The notes under the pieces were generated by a model. The model was not told the DNA's origin. It was given only the letters and a program-made list of their open reading frames with translations, and ran no database searches. Both the position numbers and the translations under genes were made by a program. 64,000 nt of DNA from Eukaryota sp. TZLM1-RC (lineage: Eukaryota; Metamonada: BaSk clade): the NCBI GenBank assembly GCA_040285825.1, contig JAUPSS010000004.1:4967658-5031657 (forward strand), read 5' to 3'. Below, in pieces: positions 32,216-42,385 of this stretch. Each line of letters starts with the position of its first letter. Position 1 is the stretch's first letter.

Positions 32216-33313
32216 ATGGGGGCCACTATCGACTTATTGTTGTCTGGTAATGATCTTAGGCGCCTCAAAGTACACGCTAGCGAAGACACAAAGATTCGTG
32301 CGGTGTACACCTTAGTCTTCCTTGAGAAAACACAACAAGACGTTGCTGAATACTACTGCGTTGCACAGTCTACGGTATCGACTTGGTTACGCCAAGTATT
32401 TCCTAGTTCTGAATCTACTCCCAATCCTACATCACGCAATCTCTTCCAAACTCCTTCATCTCGTCACAAACTAAACGAAACAGAGTCCTCATTTATCCTC
32501 CAACTTGTGAAAGAACAACCTCTCCTTTTTTTACGCGAAATACGTAAGCTAGTTTTTACAAAATTTCACAAGAAAGTTAGTGTAACAACTGTGCACAGAT
32601 TACTAATCAAAAACAATTTTACTCACAAAAAATGTGCTAATTTGATGAGACGAGCCAAAAAAGAACTGATTCATAACTTTGAATTAAGTTTTCGAAGACT
32701 TTTTGGTGTTGTAATTCAACAACAATTATTATTTATTGACGAAGTTTCGTTTAAATCAGAACACTTTGTGAGAAAAACTTGTTGGAGCCCTAAGGGAGTT
32801 CCAATTAATACTGAGAGACCGAACTTCAAGGAAGGGCAGGTGAGTCTCATGGTGGCAATTGATGTCAATGGACTAGTGATGTTTCATATAAAACAGGGTC
32901 ATTTTGATCGCACAGGATATGTAAGTTTTCTACAAGATTTACTGCATCATAAATTATTATCAATTGAAGGAGGAGCTAGATCAATAGTGGTTGTTGGTGG
33001 ATGCAATATTCATAAAAGTGCATACATTTTCAGGGCAGTAAAATTGGCTGGCTGAAAATATTTGATTTTACCACCGTATTCTCCTGATTGTAACCCAATA
33101 GAAGCGTTTTTTGGTCTGCTTAGAAGAAAAGTCAGAGACAATTCGTTACACAGCCCACTGCAAGGTGTGAATCTTTTACAGCAGCTATTACGTACAATGA
33201 ATTTTAATTGCAGCAATTTATTTGACCATAGTGGCTGGAAGGATTTTTGCCCATTCAGATCACCATACTTGCATGGTATAAAGGCAAATTTTTTCAAAGA
33301 TCATTTGGATTGA
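32216..33313 (+). pseudogene. Tc1/mariner (IS630-type) transposase, inactivated
   Basis: The first frame (to the TGA at 33053-33055) has an N-terminal helix-turn-helix (TQQDVAEYYCVAQSTVSTWL), a second DNA-binding part (SVTTVHRLLIKNNFTHKK) and the first catalytic Asp in LLFIDEVSF. The second Asp is replaced by Gly: VVVGGCNIHKS where the family has DxxxxHK (GGT for an expected GAT/GAC). After the TGA the same frame continues with LPPYSPDCNPIEAFFG, supplying the third acidic residue. One catalytic substitution plus one in-frame stop kill it. No terminal inverted repeats or TA duplications were found. Confidence 0.8.
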
Positions 33314-33422
33314 ATAAAGTTTTGATTAAAAATGTATTAAAAATAAAACAGTTTTAATTGATTTTGTATTGAAAATAAAAAAAACTTTTATCTTCAAAAA
33401 AACCAATACTATTGTACTACTA

Positions 33423-33907
33423 TTAATCAGTATGCTGAGTGTCTTCCGCAGCAGCCACTCTTTTGAAAGCTTCATTTACGTCACTGGATAAGGCAGCTTC
33501 TGAACTAGTTCTTTTACCCAAGCTGATAACAAAACAATTTAACTTCTTGAGAAAAGTAGACTCAAGTACATCAAGTAATTCAAGTACTTGTTCTCTAATC
33601 TTGAATAATTGAGCGGCTGAATATTGAGCTACCTGTTCAGCCAATTCAACCGAAAACAGATTGTTTTTTGCATCACCCAGGAAGGGTATGATGGACTCAG
33701 GAATCCTGGTGATGCTTCCCTTTCCCTCGTTGATTATCTCCAACCAAGTGTTCCACAGGTGGTCAGCAAGTACCACCTTGTGACTGTTTCAACGTCTTGG
33801 TATAGAAGACCGATGGTAGTAGCACCAAAACGTCGAGCTCCAAATACTAGATAGTAATAAAGTTGGATTTGTACGGAATTGGGTGTACCAGATGCAACTA
33901 AAGACAT
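33423..33907 (-). pseudogene. Unknown small protein gene with a single frame slip
   Basis: ATG 33907 opens MSLVASGTPNSVQIQLYYYLVFGARRFG...DVETVTR. Then the frame runs out, while the next frame continues VVLADHLWNTWLEIINEG and remains open for 117 codons to the stop at 33423 (helical, ending AAAEDTQHTD). One extra base near 33777 would join them; I found no 26-33-nt intron that does so. It is a recent pseudogene, a sequencing slip, or an unusual intron. The family is not recognised. Confidence 0.5.
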
Positions 33908-33913
33908 AATATT

Positions 33914-34760
33914 TATGGAAGTGAATGAAATGTGAGGTGAATGTGAAAGAGGGAGTGATATCTATTTGAGATGAAATTCACAGGTTGGCAATGTGGAATG
34001 AATTTCCACTTCGTCCTTTCCATTTCAAAATGGAAATGGACGGAATTTTTTCAATAGTGGAAATGGAAATGGAAACATATTGTCCATATTTAATTGTAAC
34101 TGAACCTGCATAAATAATTAACAAATCCATTCACGTTACTGCTAATGTAGCATTTAATGAAGAATGCCTTCAAACGTCTTCAGCAACACTAACTTTGGCA
34201 AAGAAAAAAACATCCCCGGTTTGGAAATGTGCATTTTGATGAACTTGACAAATATCTATCTGAAGGAACAGTTCATTAGAGTACTGAATTATTTGAATGG
34301 TGGAAAGAGAAACAAAGGCGCTTTTCTAAAACTATTTTTTCTGGCTTTGAGTTTTCTTGCAGGCCCAGCAACAACAGTTCCTTGTGGTTCCTTTTTTTCA
34401 GTCGCTGACTTCAAACATCCAAATGTCATCACTGTTCTTAGAAAACTGATCTGAGTTGAAGGTATGGTTGAAAAACGATCAATTTAAAATACTTGCAACA
34501 CTTAAGTTAAAAATAGGTAGTCGAATTAGTTTTTTTATAATTAATTGTCAGTAAAATGATTTGTTTACACCTACATAAGAAATACTTCAATGAATTAACA
34601 AACAACAAACCTCTTCGACCAATTACTACAACACTGTCAAGGTCAGTAATGGTTAACTTCACTCAGGATCTGAATTAACGTAAATAGGCTGTTTGGAATC
34701 AACTTATGAGAATGTGGAAATGGAAATGGAACGTTGCTTTCATTGCAAGATTCTCTGTAA
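33914..34760 (+). mobile_element. hAT-like transposon relic
   Basis: Around 34180-34452 (plus, several frames) a hAT C-terminal region is readable: HFDELDKYLSEGTV, ELFEWWKEKQRRF, then PATTVPCGSFFS, the counterpart of the family's dimerisation motif. Subterminal zones contain inverted GGAAATGG/CCATTTCC clusters at 34000-34080 and 34715-34735. Ends may be near GTTGGCAATG (33982) and its weak inverse TTGCAATGA near 34745, but no clean duplication was seen. Confidence 0.55.
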
Positions 34761-35560
34761 TAACATCCCCCATAAACACCAACAAACTTACATTCAATAA
34801 TCATTGTTACTTCATATACCCATGCTAACGAAGTTAAGCATCATCTAGTAAACCCAGTTTGTCCCAAGTGTGCAATCAAACTGTGGAGGAAGAGTATGAT
34901 GTGTTAACTATTTGCAAATTCGTTATCTGACGTTTAAATCACCTAAGTTTACACAATGTTTTGTGTCTTCCACACCCGAATAATTCTAAAGTGCTGCAGA
35001 AGTCGACGAATCATCTTTGTGCAAAAGTACTCGATGTTGAAACAATGACACAATAAATATTTTTGAATAATGCAAAATGTACATATATTAAAAGTGAAAA
35101 CATAATGTATTATTGGGGCCTCTACATAGTAGAGGAATCATGGATCAAACACAATGTGCAGTATATATAAAACTGAAACACAAAGAAAACAAAACAAAAA
35201 AGATAGTACAGTTTGAAACCTCAAACATGGGAAAACTAATATCTAAAGTGTTATGGGCCGACAATAGGTGCTCGCGTGATATCTGAGTTACGTGAGAGTT
35301 GATGCTTGAGAGTTTTCCATAGAATTGAGTGCATTACGTACAGAAGGAAGATTGTCATGGGATAGAAGAAAATCGAAGGTGTATGGCATTGATGGGGAGG
35401 CGGGAGATGAGGTGGTTGTTGTGAATTTGAAATTATGTACTAGACACTAGTGACTAGAGTTGCAAATCACAATATCTTACTTATACTTCTTTGTATACAT
35501 TGTCCAGCAAAATCCCACGTTTAACCCAACTTTCATACATACCACATCTGAACATCTCAA
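34761..35560. other. Intergenic stretch
   Basis: No gene or repeat recognised in about 800 bp; AT-rich. The last 40 bp before ATG 35561 contain CACATCTGAACATCTCAA, resembling start-proximal TCA-rich motifs at other genes. Confidence 0.4.
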
Positions 35561-36139
35561 ATGCCCATCACGCCACTTGAATCAATGAATATACGTAACA
35601 TAAAGCCACGACAACGGGCAGAAAGACAAACTACTTTATTCCGTGAAGACCTTGAAAGACAACGTCTCCGTAACCGCAAAGAAGATTTTTTCCATTACGA
35701 TGAGTTCAAAGAACCTATACACGCAGTATCTGCAGATGCTCCACTTTACTGTTCTGAGGCTCACAGATTCTCATCCGACTTTACATCTATACAACAAGAA
35801 GAAAAAGCACGTAAACTTGCCCAACAACAAGCTAATATTGAGAAAAAACGCAGAGCCCAACAAGAACGTGAACAACATCATGCCAAGGTTAATGAACATG
35901 TCTTTGTTAAAGACGAACAGAAAATCAAGAGTCTAAGCGAACGACATTCACAACAACCAAAACATCCATTCAATCCCATTACTCTGGAATATGACAACTC
36001 AAACCAAGGACAAATGCTGAAGAAAAGAGATGAACGTGCTCTAGAGAGGTCCAAACAGCGTGCGGCTAATCTTTACCAAAAGTCGAACTCCAATTACTGC
36101 CCAATTACTGGAAAGGAGCTTCCAAATAGGTTTAGGTAA
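35561..36139 (+). CDS. Unknown 192-aa charged protein with paired NPIT/CPIT motifs
   Basis: An intact intronless frame. The first 60 residues are basic (IKPRQRAERQTTLFREDLERQRLRN), the middle is a Gln/Lys-rich helix likely to form a coiled coil (QQEEKARKLAQQQANIEKKRRAQQ), and the C-terminus has HPFNPITLEYDN and NYCPITGKELPNRFR. The repeated (N/C)PIT motif and the helical middle remind me of small conserved cilium-linked proteins of protists, but I cannot name a family. AATAAA follows the stop within about 30 bp. Confidence 0.75.
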   Translation: MPITPLESMNIRNIKPRQRAERQTTLFREDLERQRLRNRKEDFFHYDEFKEPIHAVSADAPLYCSEAHRFSSDFTSIQQEEKARKLAQQQANIEKKRRAQQEREQHHAKVNEHVFVKDEQKIKSLSERHSQQPKHPFNPITLEYDNSNQGQMLKKRDERALERSKQRAANLYQKSNSNYCPITGKELPNRFR

Positions 36140-36796
36140 CTAATTTTGTATAATAAAATATTAATTTAATCTTTGTTTCTTATATCTTATTTTTTGGAAA
36201 CTGTACCATTTTTCAGGACCAATGATAGCGTTGTGAGCTTGATTTTACATTTAATTGATCAGATTTATTAGTCATTAAATAAAACAATACAAAAAGAATA
36301 AACCTATTTTCTCAAATCACAATCTTGAATCCTAAGATGCATGTGGATTAGAATAAATAATAGTGTTGCTAAATTCTTCGTCTAAAGATATGTTTAGAGG
36401 CACGATGCTATCACATGAAGAAGAGATGTTTATGGTAAAAGGAAGAGGCCTTTCGAAATCGTAACATAACATTGTTGAATGCTTAGTAGTAATGCTATAT
36501 TATGGATAAGAAACCTACCAATTCGCAACCGTGATCTTTTTCTTTCTTTTTGGTCCAGTGCTGTGCATTTTTTTAAGCATTATTTTTTTAGTTTATTATT
36601 GACTATTATGAACTGAACTTGAACAGTGCACGAATAGTGTGAACTGAACTGAACTAGTCTTTTTTACAACCCTAGTGCATGATCTATAGAAGCAATATTT
36701 TATACTTTGGGTGTTTTTTAACTGAATGTGACAGCAATATGACTAGTGGTCTATTTCTATCAGATGAATCTTCAAATGAATGAATGCAAATATCAA
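36140..36796. other. Intergenic stretch with a possible hAT end
   Basis: Near 36608-36672 repeated GAACTGAACT motifs followed by TTTTTTACAACCCTA resemble the subterminal repeats and end of the hAT element at 324-911. The other end was not found. The rest is AT-rich without genes. Confidence 0.35.
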
Positions 36797-38240
36797 AATT
36801 AAAACTCATCTCATTAAAACTCATCTCATTAAAACAACAATTGATGACTTCTCAATCAGAGAAGAAAGCAGCCATTGATTCTTGGCTGTACTCATTGGGT
36901 GAATCTGCTACTTATGAGGATGACACGCTTGTTATAGATTTCCTGTACGACCTCTTTCGAGTCTGTTCATTCACAACTGATACTGCAAATATCATATCAC
37001 AAGCTGCTGAGTTGGAAACTTCTCATCTCACCAAGCAATCTGAACAACTCAATAAGTTTCTTGCTCCACTTGAACTTACACCTTCTCATCTTTCTTCGAA
37101 AGCCAGGTCTGCTCTTTCTTCTCTCTCAAATGCCGCCGATGCGCTCAACCTTTCCGATGTCTCTCCTGATGCATTCATTCACGCCGCTGCTTCTCTAGAA
37201 ATGGATCTCATCACCACCGAATCTGATCTCTCTCAGCACAAACAAAGACTTGGTAGAATCCTGGACATTACTGTCAATAATGAGGTTTTGGCCAAGTACA
37301 ACACTACGGCTAAGGTTGATGATTATATTGCTCAAGTTCTACAAAACAATCTTCAAATAAGCGAGAATTACGCTTTGAAAGAAGCTGAGTACACCCACTC
37401 AACAAATGAAATTAAAAAGGAATTGAAAAAACTGCCATTAACTCATGAAATCACTCATTCTGCACTGGTGGGGTTGAAACAAAAACTGAACGAGACTGAA
37501 GAGTCACTAGTGAAACACTCCAAACGTCTAGAGTCATTCAAGGGACTTCCTGCTGATGAAGCATTAGCTACTGAACGAGTAGAGGAACTGAGGAGGGAGG
37601 TGAGGGGGTTACAGGATAAATTAGGTGCTGAAGTGGCTGGATTGGTTTAGAGTTTGGGTTTTAGTTAAGGTTAACGAATTTTTTGGGCAGATTTTTTTGT
37701 TTTTTAATTGGTTATAAATGTGTTTTTATTTAGTGTTGTGTGCAATAATTTAATGAATTGGTTCAGAGTTGTCAAAAAGTTCGTTCATGGCTGACACATT
37801 AAATTTAAAAGGGTGATGATGTTTTAAATAAAATTTATTAACCTAAAATTGAATTACGCTTTTCGTTTCATACTGCTCAGAAGGAACATTAGTTGAAGTC
37901 GTGCAGGACGCTTTTTTCAGCTTACTATTTCCTTTTTCATTCATTGACAAATGAATAGCTTTTTTGGAGTGACGTAAGTGGTTATGTGGGAAGATATGTT
38001 CTTTGTTTTTGTTATGTTTTTAAGAAAATGTTTGTATTTAAATATGGTTAGACAATGAACAAACGTAAACAATGGATTTTCTGCTTTTTTCTCAGAAGGA
38101 TATTTTTAAGCAAGTTGCTATCCAATTATTTCTTAATAATTATTTCTTCGGAATTCATATATTACAAAAGTGCTTTTTAAAGACAACGGGGATGAGGCAA
38201 TGCCTTTGTTCAGTGAAACATGGACGTATGAGAGGGATTG
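36797..38240 (+). repeat. Segmental duplication of the HAUS1 locus (intact copy)
   Basis: The source-like copy of 16147-17581. It begins with a 17-bp tandem unit (ACTCATCTCATTAAAAC, about two copies) and extends about 590 bp beyond the HAUS1 stop. Confidence 0.8.
36844..37650 (+). CDS. HAUS1: HAUS augmin-like complex subunit 1
   Basis: ATG 36844 begins MTSQSEKKAAIDSWLYSLGE, the Met that matches the family's N-terminal WL...LG helix; an upstream in-frame ATG would add repeat-encoded residues. The 268-aa protein is close to the ~280-aa norm. Four helical blocks follow HAUS1 order: FLYDLFRVCSFTTD, the LEL/T-P-x-H/N-LSS region (LELTPSHLSSKARSALSSL), a long coiled coil, and a C-terminal coil with LESFKGLPADEALATERVEELRRE. 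Augmin recruits gamma-tubulin to spindle microtubules for branching nucleation. Its presence indicates this lineage kept augmin. A frameshifted duplicate lies at 16190-16978. Confidence 0.8.
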   Translation: MTSQSEKKAAIDSWLYSLGESATYEDDTLVIDFLYDLFRVCSFTTDTANIISQAAELETSHLTKQSEQLNKFLAPLELTPSHLSSKARSALSSLSNAADALNLSDVSPDAFIHAAASLEMDLITTESDLSQHKQRLGRILDITVNNEVLAKYNTTAKVDDYIAQVLQNNLQISENYALKEAEYTHSTNEIKKELKKLPLTHEITHSALVGLKQKLNETEESLVKHSKRLESFKGLPADEALATERVEELRREVRGLQDKLGAEVAGLV

Positions 38241-38272
38241 AAGGAGGAGTTGACCTTAAAATATGAGTGAAT

Positions 38273-38380
38273 TTTCCAGAATAACAAAATTTTAAAATAA
38301 AAGATTTGATGTGTTTTTCAATATCACCTTCAGCGATCAAACTAAAATATTTGTCAAAGTTCTTCAATAAATTGTTCAAC
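38273..38380 (-). mobile_element. LINE RT thumb fragment
   Basis: Minus-strand residues NLLKNFDKYFSLIAEGDIEKHIKSF and FCYSGKFTHILRSTPP align with the LINE-A thumb (DIKKHIKF...FSSNFNHIFRSTNP). It is a short, diverged fragment, perhaps of the LINE-B or LINE-C lineage. The adjoining 38390-38980 has no supported gene. Confidence 0.55.
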
Positions 38381-38989
38381 TAGGAATAAAAATCCACTAG
38401 ACAGGTCTCTTGTTGCTACATCGAATCATTTTCTTTCAGTTCCTTATACCAATTCATGTTTTTCTCAACAATTGGCTACAGGCTCAGAGTTGCAATTTTA
38501 TAAATAGAACTAGACTTTCTCCTTACTTTGTTTGTTGGGTTCAGCTGGCATTCAATGTTGAGACAAATTGACCCAAAATCTGTCAATCCTGGACAAAATC
38601 CTTCATTTGTGCTCATTGTAGAGCCCTGGATAAAACGAATGTTTTTGTCAACTATCTTCTCTCTTTTATATTCTTTTATATCAGATGAACCCTTAGCACC
38701 TCTGGAAGCTAGTGAAATTATAGAAGATGAGCAACCCGAAAAGTAGTTATTCATTTTTCATTTTGTGCATGCATCAATTTTCATCTTAATAATTCAAGAG
38801 AAAGTTTCATTCTATTGAATGCCTGTAATTGTATCTTGAATCAATTTCAAGAATTTCCTGTCCTTGCTTCTTCACTGATTTCAAAAGACGGAATCACCAT
38901 TTCCTCGAAGGAAATTGGTGAGCTTTTTCTCTTTAATCTGAAAATTTCACAATACTTACCCACTGTTTTCTCATTTGTATTGCTGAAAG

Positions 38990-40040
38990 AAAATTGAAAT
39001 GATATTATTAGCTTCTCACAACAATTCTAAATTTCTTGAGATACCTTCACAAATTTTTAAATTTATGAAAAAATTTCCACTTATTGAAGGAACATGTTCA
39101 AAATTTGAGGTTATCGAAAATTATTGTTGGAAACAAATATTCGAACGATGCTCTTATCAAAAAAAACAAAAGTTTGAAAAAAAAACAGATTTCGAATTTC
39201 TTTATTCAAAACCAGTGGTAATGAGCTATTTTTGACGTTTGAAGGTAAAAATGATGATTCAGAAAACACCGATGAGCTGGAGGAACCGCCAAAAAAAGAG
39301 AAGATCAAAAAATGAAAAATGACCTTGGCAATAAAGCCAGAAAAATACAGTTGAAGGGTACCAAAAAATGCTGCGTCGAAGACACAGGCTTCCAGTCGAA
39401 ATAATACCTGAGAAATCCCTTATCGGCGTTGATCTGGGCCAATCTAGATTATTTTGTTACTTCCTAAATGATAGACAGTGTAAAATTATTCCTTGTCCAA
39501 CTGGTGGAAGATACATGACAAAACCTTCATCCAGTAAACACTCCCCCAACCACTATTCCGTTCAAAATTTCAACTGATATTTGAACCATGGGAATTTGGT
39601 CAGTAGGAAAGTGTACTTGGAGAATATTCTCCAGAAATGGAAAATAATTAAAATTGATAACTGCAGACGAAAAGAGAGATGGTTCCGAGAGAGCAACTTC
39701 AAAGGTTCACTGACATCCTGAAGAACTCTACCTTTCTGTGAATCCTGCTATTTTCCCTTCTCATTGCCGAAAAATCAATCGATATGGATCAACAAGAACT
39801 TTCGGACAATGGTTGTGTTATCAAATGGATGTGATGCACTTGTCAACCAGTGAATTTAATACAAGCAAACTATGCAGTTATTGGATGATTTGAAAATACT
39901 CAAACAGGTTTATGGCAGATGCATAACTTGTAGTGAGTGTCAAATGGTATATGACAGAGATATTTCTGCTACAAAAAATATTCAAATTAAGAAGAAAGCG
40001 GAATTGTGGCCTAAGAGAGACATTCCCAAGAAGCTTTGTT
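38990..40040 (+). pseudogene. Fanzor/TnpB-like RNA-guided nuclease, decayed
   Basis: Three RuvC/zinc-ribbon hallmarks occur in order in different frames. RuvC-I: SLIGVDLGQSRLFCYFL (about 39415-39465). RuvC-II: SEFNTSKLCSYW (Glu codon at 39852-39854), matching the Fanzor/TnpB pattern E-[FY]-x-T-S-K-x-C-S-x-C, except that the second Cys is Trp. The distal half of the zinc ribbon and RuvC-III: RCITCSECQMVYDRDISATKNI (Asp at 39953), split here only by length. Upstream, CWKQIFERCSYQKKQKFEKKTDFEF (39125-39210) may be the N-terminal part. At least five stops or frameshifts and the lost Cys show it is dead. Eukaryotic members cut DNA guided by an omega RNA. Confidence 0.75.
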
Positions 40041-40059
40041 GAGGAGATGAATGACAAAC

Positions 40060-40225
40060 CTGAGCACAGAAAAACTAAAACTTTTGAAAAACCGTGATTT
40101 AAAACAATGATTTCTGAAGCATTTTTTGGCTATTGGTGTAGAATATCAATGAAATGCTGTGAATAAGTTTAGTAATCGTAATGCTTGTGTGGAGGATATT
40201 CAATATTAGACAGAATTTTAGTTGA
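40060..40225 (+). mobile_element. LINE-C tail relic
   Basis: Codons for FLAIGVEYQ, then NAVNKFSNRNACVEDIQY and TAG, match the C-terminus of LINE-C at 46250-46332. Only the last ~50 codons remain, directly beside the Fanzor relic. Confidence 0.7.
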
Positions 40226-40594
40226 ATAAAAGGCAGTTCCTAAATAAACCATTATTGCATTTTTATTTTTTGAATTGTATTTTAATTTTTTTAAATCTTT
40301 TGAGATTCGATCTACAAATGCCTTAGTAGCAGTTGGTAAATCCACTTAGATACATAAAGTCGCGAGGATTTGTTGTGTGAAAGAAGTAGGTGTATTGAAG
40401 TGAGGTGGCCCATTGATGAAGATCATGATTGTCTATGTCAATTGACGCTACATATCTCTTACAGCCTATGAGTAGACATTAAAAAAGTTGAAAACAGAAG
40501 TGATTTTTAGAGGGTGATGAATGATGCATTGCATAGGAATGAAATTCAGCAAAATAGCATCACTTCAACCTGAACTTTACTTCATCTATTTCAC
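40226..40594. other. Intergenic stretch before SRP9
   Basis: No gene seen. CATCTATTTCAC directly precedes the SRP9 ATG, a TCAC motif like those at other genes here. Confidence 0.4.
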
Positions 40595-40825
40595 ATGGTT
40601 AGGTTTTCTACATTCGAGGAGTTTGCTTCAGCATCCGAACAGCTTTTTCAAAACAACCCTTCAAAGTTTCGCTTCATGCTTAAGTTTCACAATGGTAAAG
40701 GTCGATTTGAGTTAAAATCCACCGATAACACACAAACTTTCAACTTTGGGACAGACCAAGCAGAAGATCTAAAGAAAGCAGAGGTGTTTCAAGCCAAAAT
40801 ACTTCGATTGATGTCAAAAGAGTAG
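40595..40825 (+). CDS. SRP9: Signal recognition particle 9 kDa protein
   Basis: A 76-aa intronless frame. The pattern FSTFEEFASASEQLFQNNP followed by KFRFMLKFHNGKGRFELKSTDN and TDQAEDLKKAEVFQAKILRLMSK matches SRP9: an alpha-beta-beta-beta-alpha fold with the conserved F-x-x-W/F-E-E-F start and TDQAxDxKK signature. SRP9 pairs with SRP14 on the Alu domain of SRP RNA and slows elongation during secretory targeting. Slightly shorter than the ~86-aa animal protein, missing only the tail. Confidence 0.88.
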   Translation: MVRFSTFEEFASASEQLFQNNPSKFRFMLKFHNGKGRFELKSTDNTQTFNFGTDQAEDLKKAEVFQAKILRLMSKE

Positions 40826-41009
40826 ATCTATTGTTATTTTCGCATTATCTATATGCTTGTGTTTTGATGTATCATTTTCTATAAAATCCCAACAAATAAA
40901 AAAATGACGTAACTAATCAACTTTAGATAATAACATTTTGTATTATACAACAAAAGAGAAACTAAACCAATAAACAACGTAAAACAAGAGTAACCAATAA
41001 ACAAGAACT

Positions 41010-41711
41010 CTATTCCACTCTTGCAGATTTGTTCTGTGGGATCTTTGAAGGATCAGGCCTGGAAGTCTCAGTAGAGGGAGTTTCTGGAATTGCAAAAGGG
41101 CTTAGAGCCTGTAAACCAAGTGGACTGACATCATTGAAAAACGATTCCCAGCCCTTTGGACTTTCTCTCAATGGACGTTGAGGTATATCAAAGACAGGAT
41201 CTGGTGGAATTGATAGGGTAGAACTACTGGTTAGAGACCCCCTCCGTTGAAGCACAGAACTTGATGGTCGTGCTGCTACCGAAGGAGTAGGTGCAGTTGA
41301 TTCAGTGGATCCAGTATATTCAGTGGTTAGAAGTTGAACATTTGGCATTTCAGGTGAACTGCTGTCTAACATTGGCATAGGTGGAGCTTCTAAAACTGGA
41401 TTCTCTTCTTCTTGTTGAGACTGGTCTTCGCTTTCATCCTTCAAAAAATCACGTGCGAATTTGGTTTCAATCACTGATTCTTGCCGACTGAGTTGTGAAT
41501 ACTTAGTCACAATATTAGACAACCCAGAATCATCCGAAGAAAACGATGTAAGCTTGTTGTTTTCATTGATAATAACAAGTCCGATGTGACAATTACATAG
41601 ACGAGAAAGTTCACTGGCCTTTTTTAACAATCCTGTTTTACGTTTGCTGAAGGTAACTTGTCTTGAACGAGGATCTGTGATGTAGGAAATGCTAATGCGT
41701 CTTCGACCCAT
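41010..41711 (-). CDS. MADS-box transcription factor (MEF2/SRF superfamily)
   Basis: A 233-aa intronless frame. Residues 1-58 form a complete MADS box: GRRRISISYITDPRSRQVTFSKRKTGLLKK, then ASELSRLCNCHIGLVIIN and NKLTSFSS (shown in pieces). The R-Q-V-T-F-S-K-R-K core contacts DNA; LCNCHIGLVI is closer to MEF2 than to SRF. No MEF2 or SAM domain is clear after it; the rest is Ser/Pro/Thr-rich with many SP/TP sites, probably an activation region. Start ATG 41711 is unambiguous because M-G-R-R is the usual N-terminus. A small foldback lies about 120-190 bp upstream. Confidence 0.9.
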   Translation of the reverse strand: MGRRRISISYITDPRSRQVTFSKRKTGLLKKASELSRLCNCHIGLVIINENNKLTSFSSDDSGLSNIVTKYSQLSRQESVIETKFARDFLKDESEDQSQQEEENPVLEAPPMPMLDSSSPEMPNVQLLTTEYTGSTESTAPTPSVAARPSSSVLQRRGSLTSSSTLSIPPDPVFDIPQRPLRESPKGWESFFNDVSPLGLQALSPFAIPETPSTETSRPDPSKIPQNKSARVE

Positions 41712-41827
41712 TGTTTAAGAAACAACACAAAATCAACAAATGTTGTTACAGGGATATGGTGTTGAATGCAAGTCAAAGTAAGTCAAAAAGCTGACAGTCA
41801 AATTTTTCCAAAGCATTTACTTGCTGT

Positions 41828-41898
41828 AATCACCCAAATATAAGCCAGGAAATTCTGCTACTTGTATTTGGATTTCGTTGACTTACATTTGGGTGATT
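41828..41898. repeat. 71-bp foldback upstream of the MADS gene
   Basis: AATCACCCAAATATAAG at the left is mirrored at the right by AATCACCCAAATGTAAG (reverse complement), one mismatch in 17, with a ~37-bp loop. It could be a tiny inverted-repeat transposon or a transcription factor double site. No target duplication is obvious. Confidence 0.5.
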
Positions 41899-42385
41899 TC
41901 AGTATAGAAAATGTAAATGTTAGAAAGCTGTGAAAAACGAAAGAATTGAACAATACGTTAAGCCAATCGCTGTTCAGGCTGAAGAGGGACTGCTTTTGGG
42001 TGCCTTATATTATTAAAAAGGTTACTGATAATGATGCAACATATTTTGCAATCATTGATGTACTCTATTAGGCTTATAATGTAAGAGTTGAGGAAATGAA
42101 CACCCATCAAACTTATCATCTTCTGAATAAAGTATTGAGAAATATCCTTCTGTACAAGCTTAATAAGACAGATGATATAAGTGTAACGACAGAATAAACA
42201 CCAATGGGTATAGATGCTAAGTGAATACATGTTGATGATATAAGAAAGTACTAACAAATGCTGGACACCAAAATTTATACAAGACTAATCAACGAGTCAC
42301 ATCATATTGTTGCCGCATTTCTGTTTAGACAATAATAATCACATAGCAACACCGTAGATGTAGTCAAAATGGACAACATTTATGG
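41899..42385. other. Intergenic stretch between MADS and PITH genes
   Basis: The minus-strand frame at 42257-41958 starts with TTG and has no recognisable content; I regard it as chance. Nothing else seen. Confidence 0.4.

Noticed and set aside
32216-33313. Possible TGA recoding in the transposase
   Set aside because: TGA ends other good genes here (for example the coiled-coil gene at 51010), and the catalytic Asp is also lost, so decay is the simpler explanation.
36797-36840. CRISPR-like or satellite array from the ACTCATCTCATTAAAAC units
   Set aside because: Only about two tandem copies without spacers; a local slippage repeat.
41958-42257. 99-codon hydrophobic minus-strand frame
   Set aside because: Starts with TTG, no conserved motif, composition typical of AT-rich random sequence.
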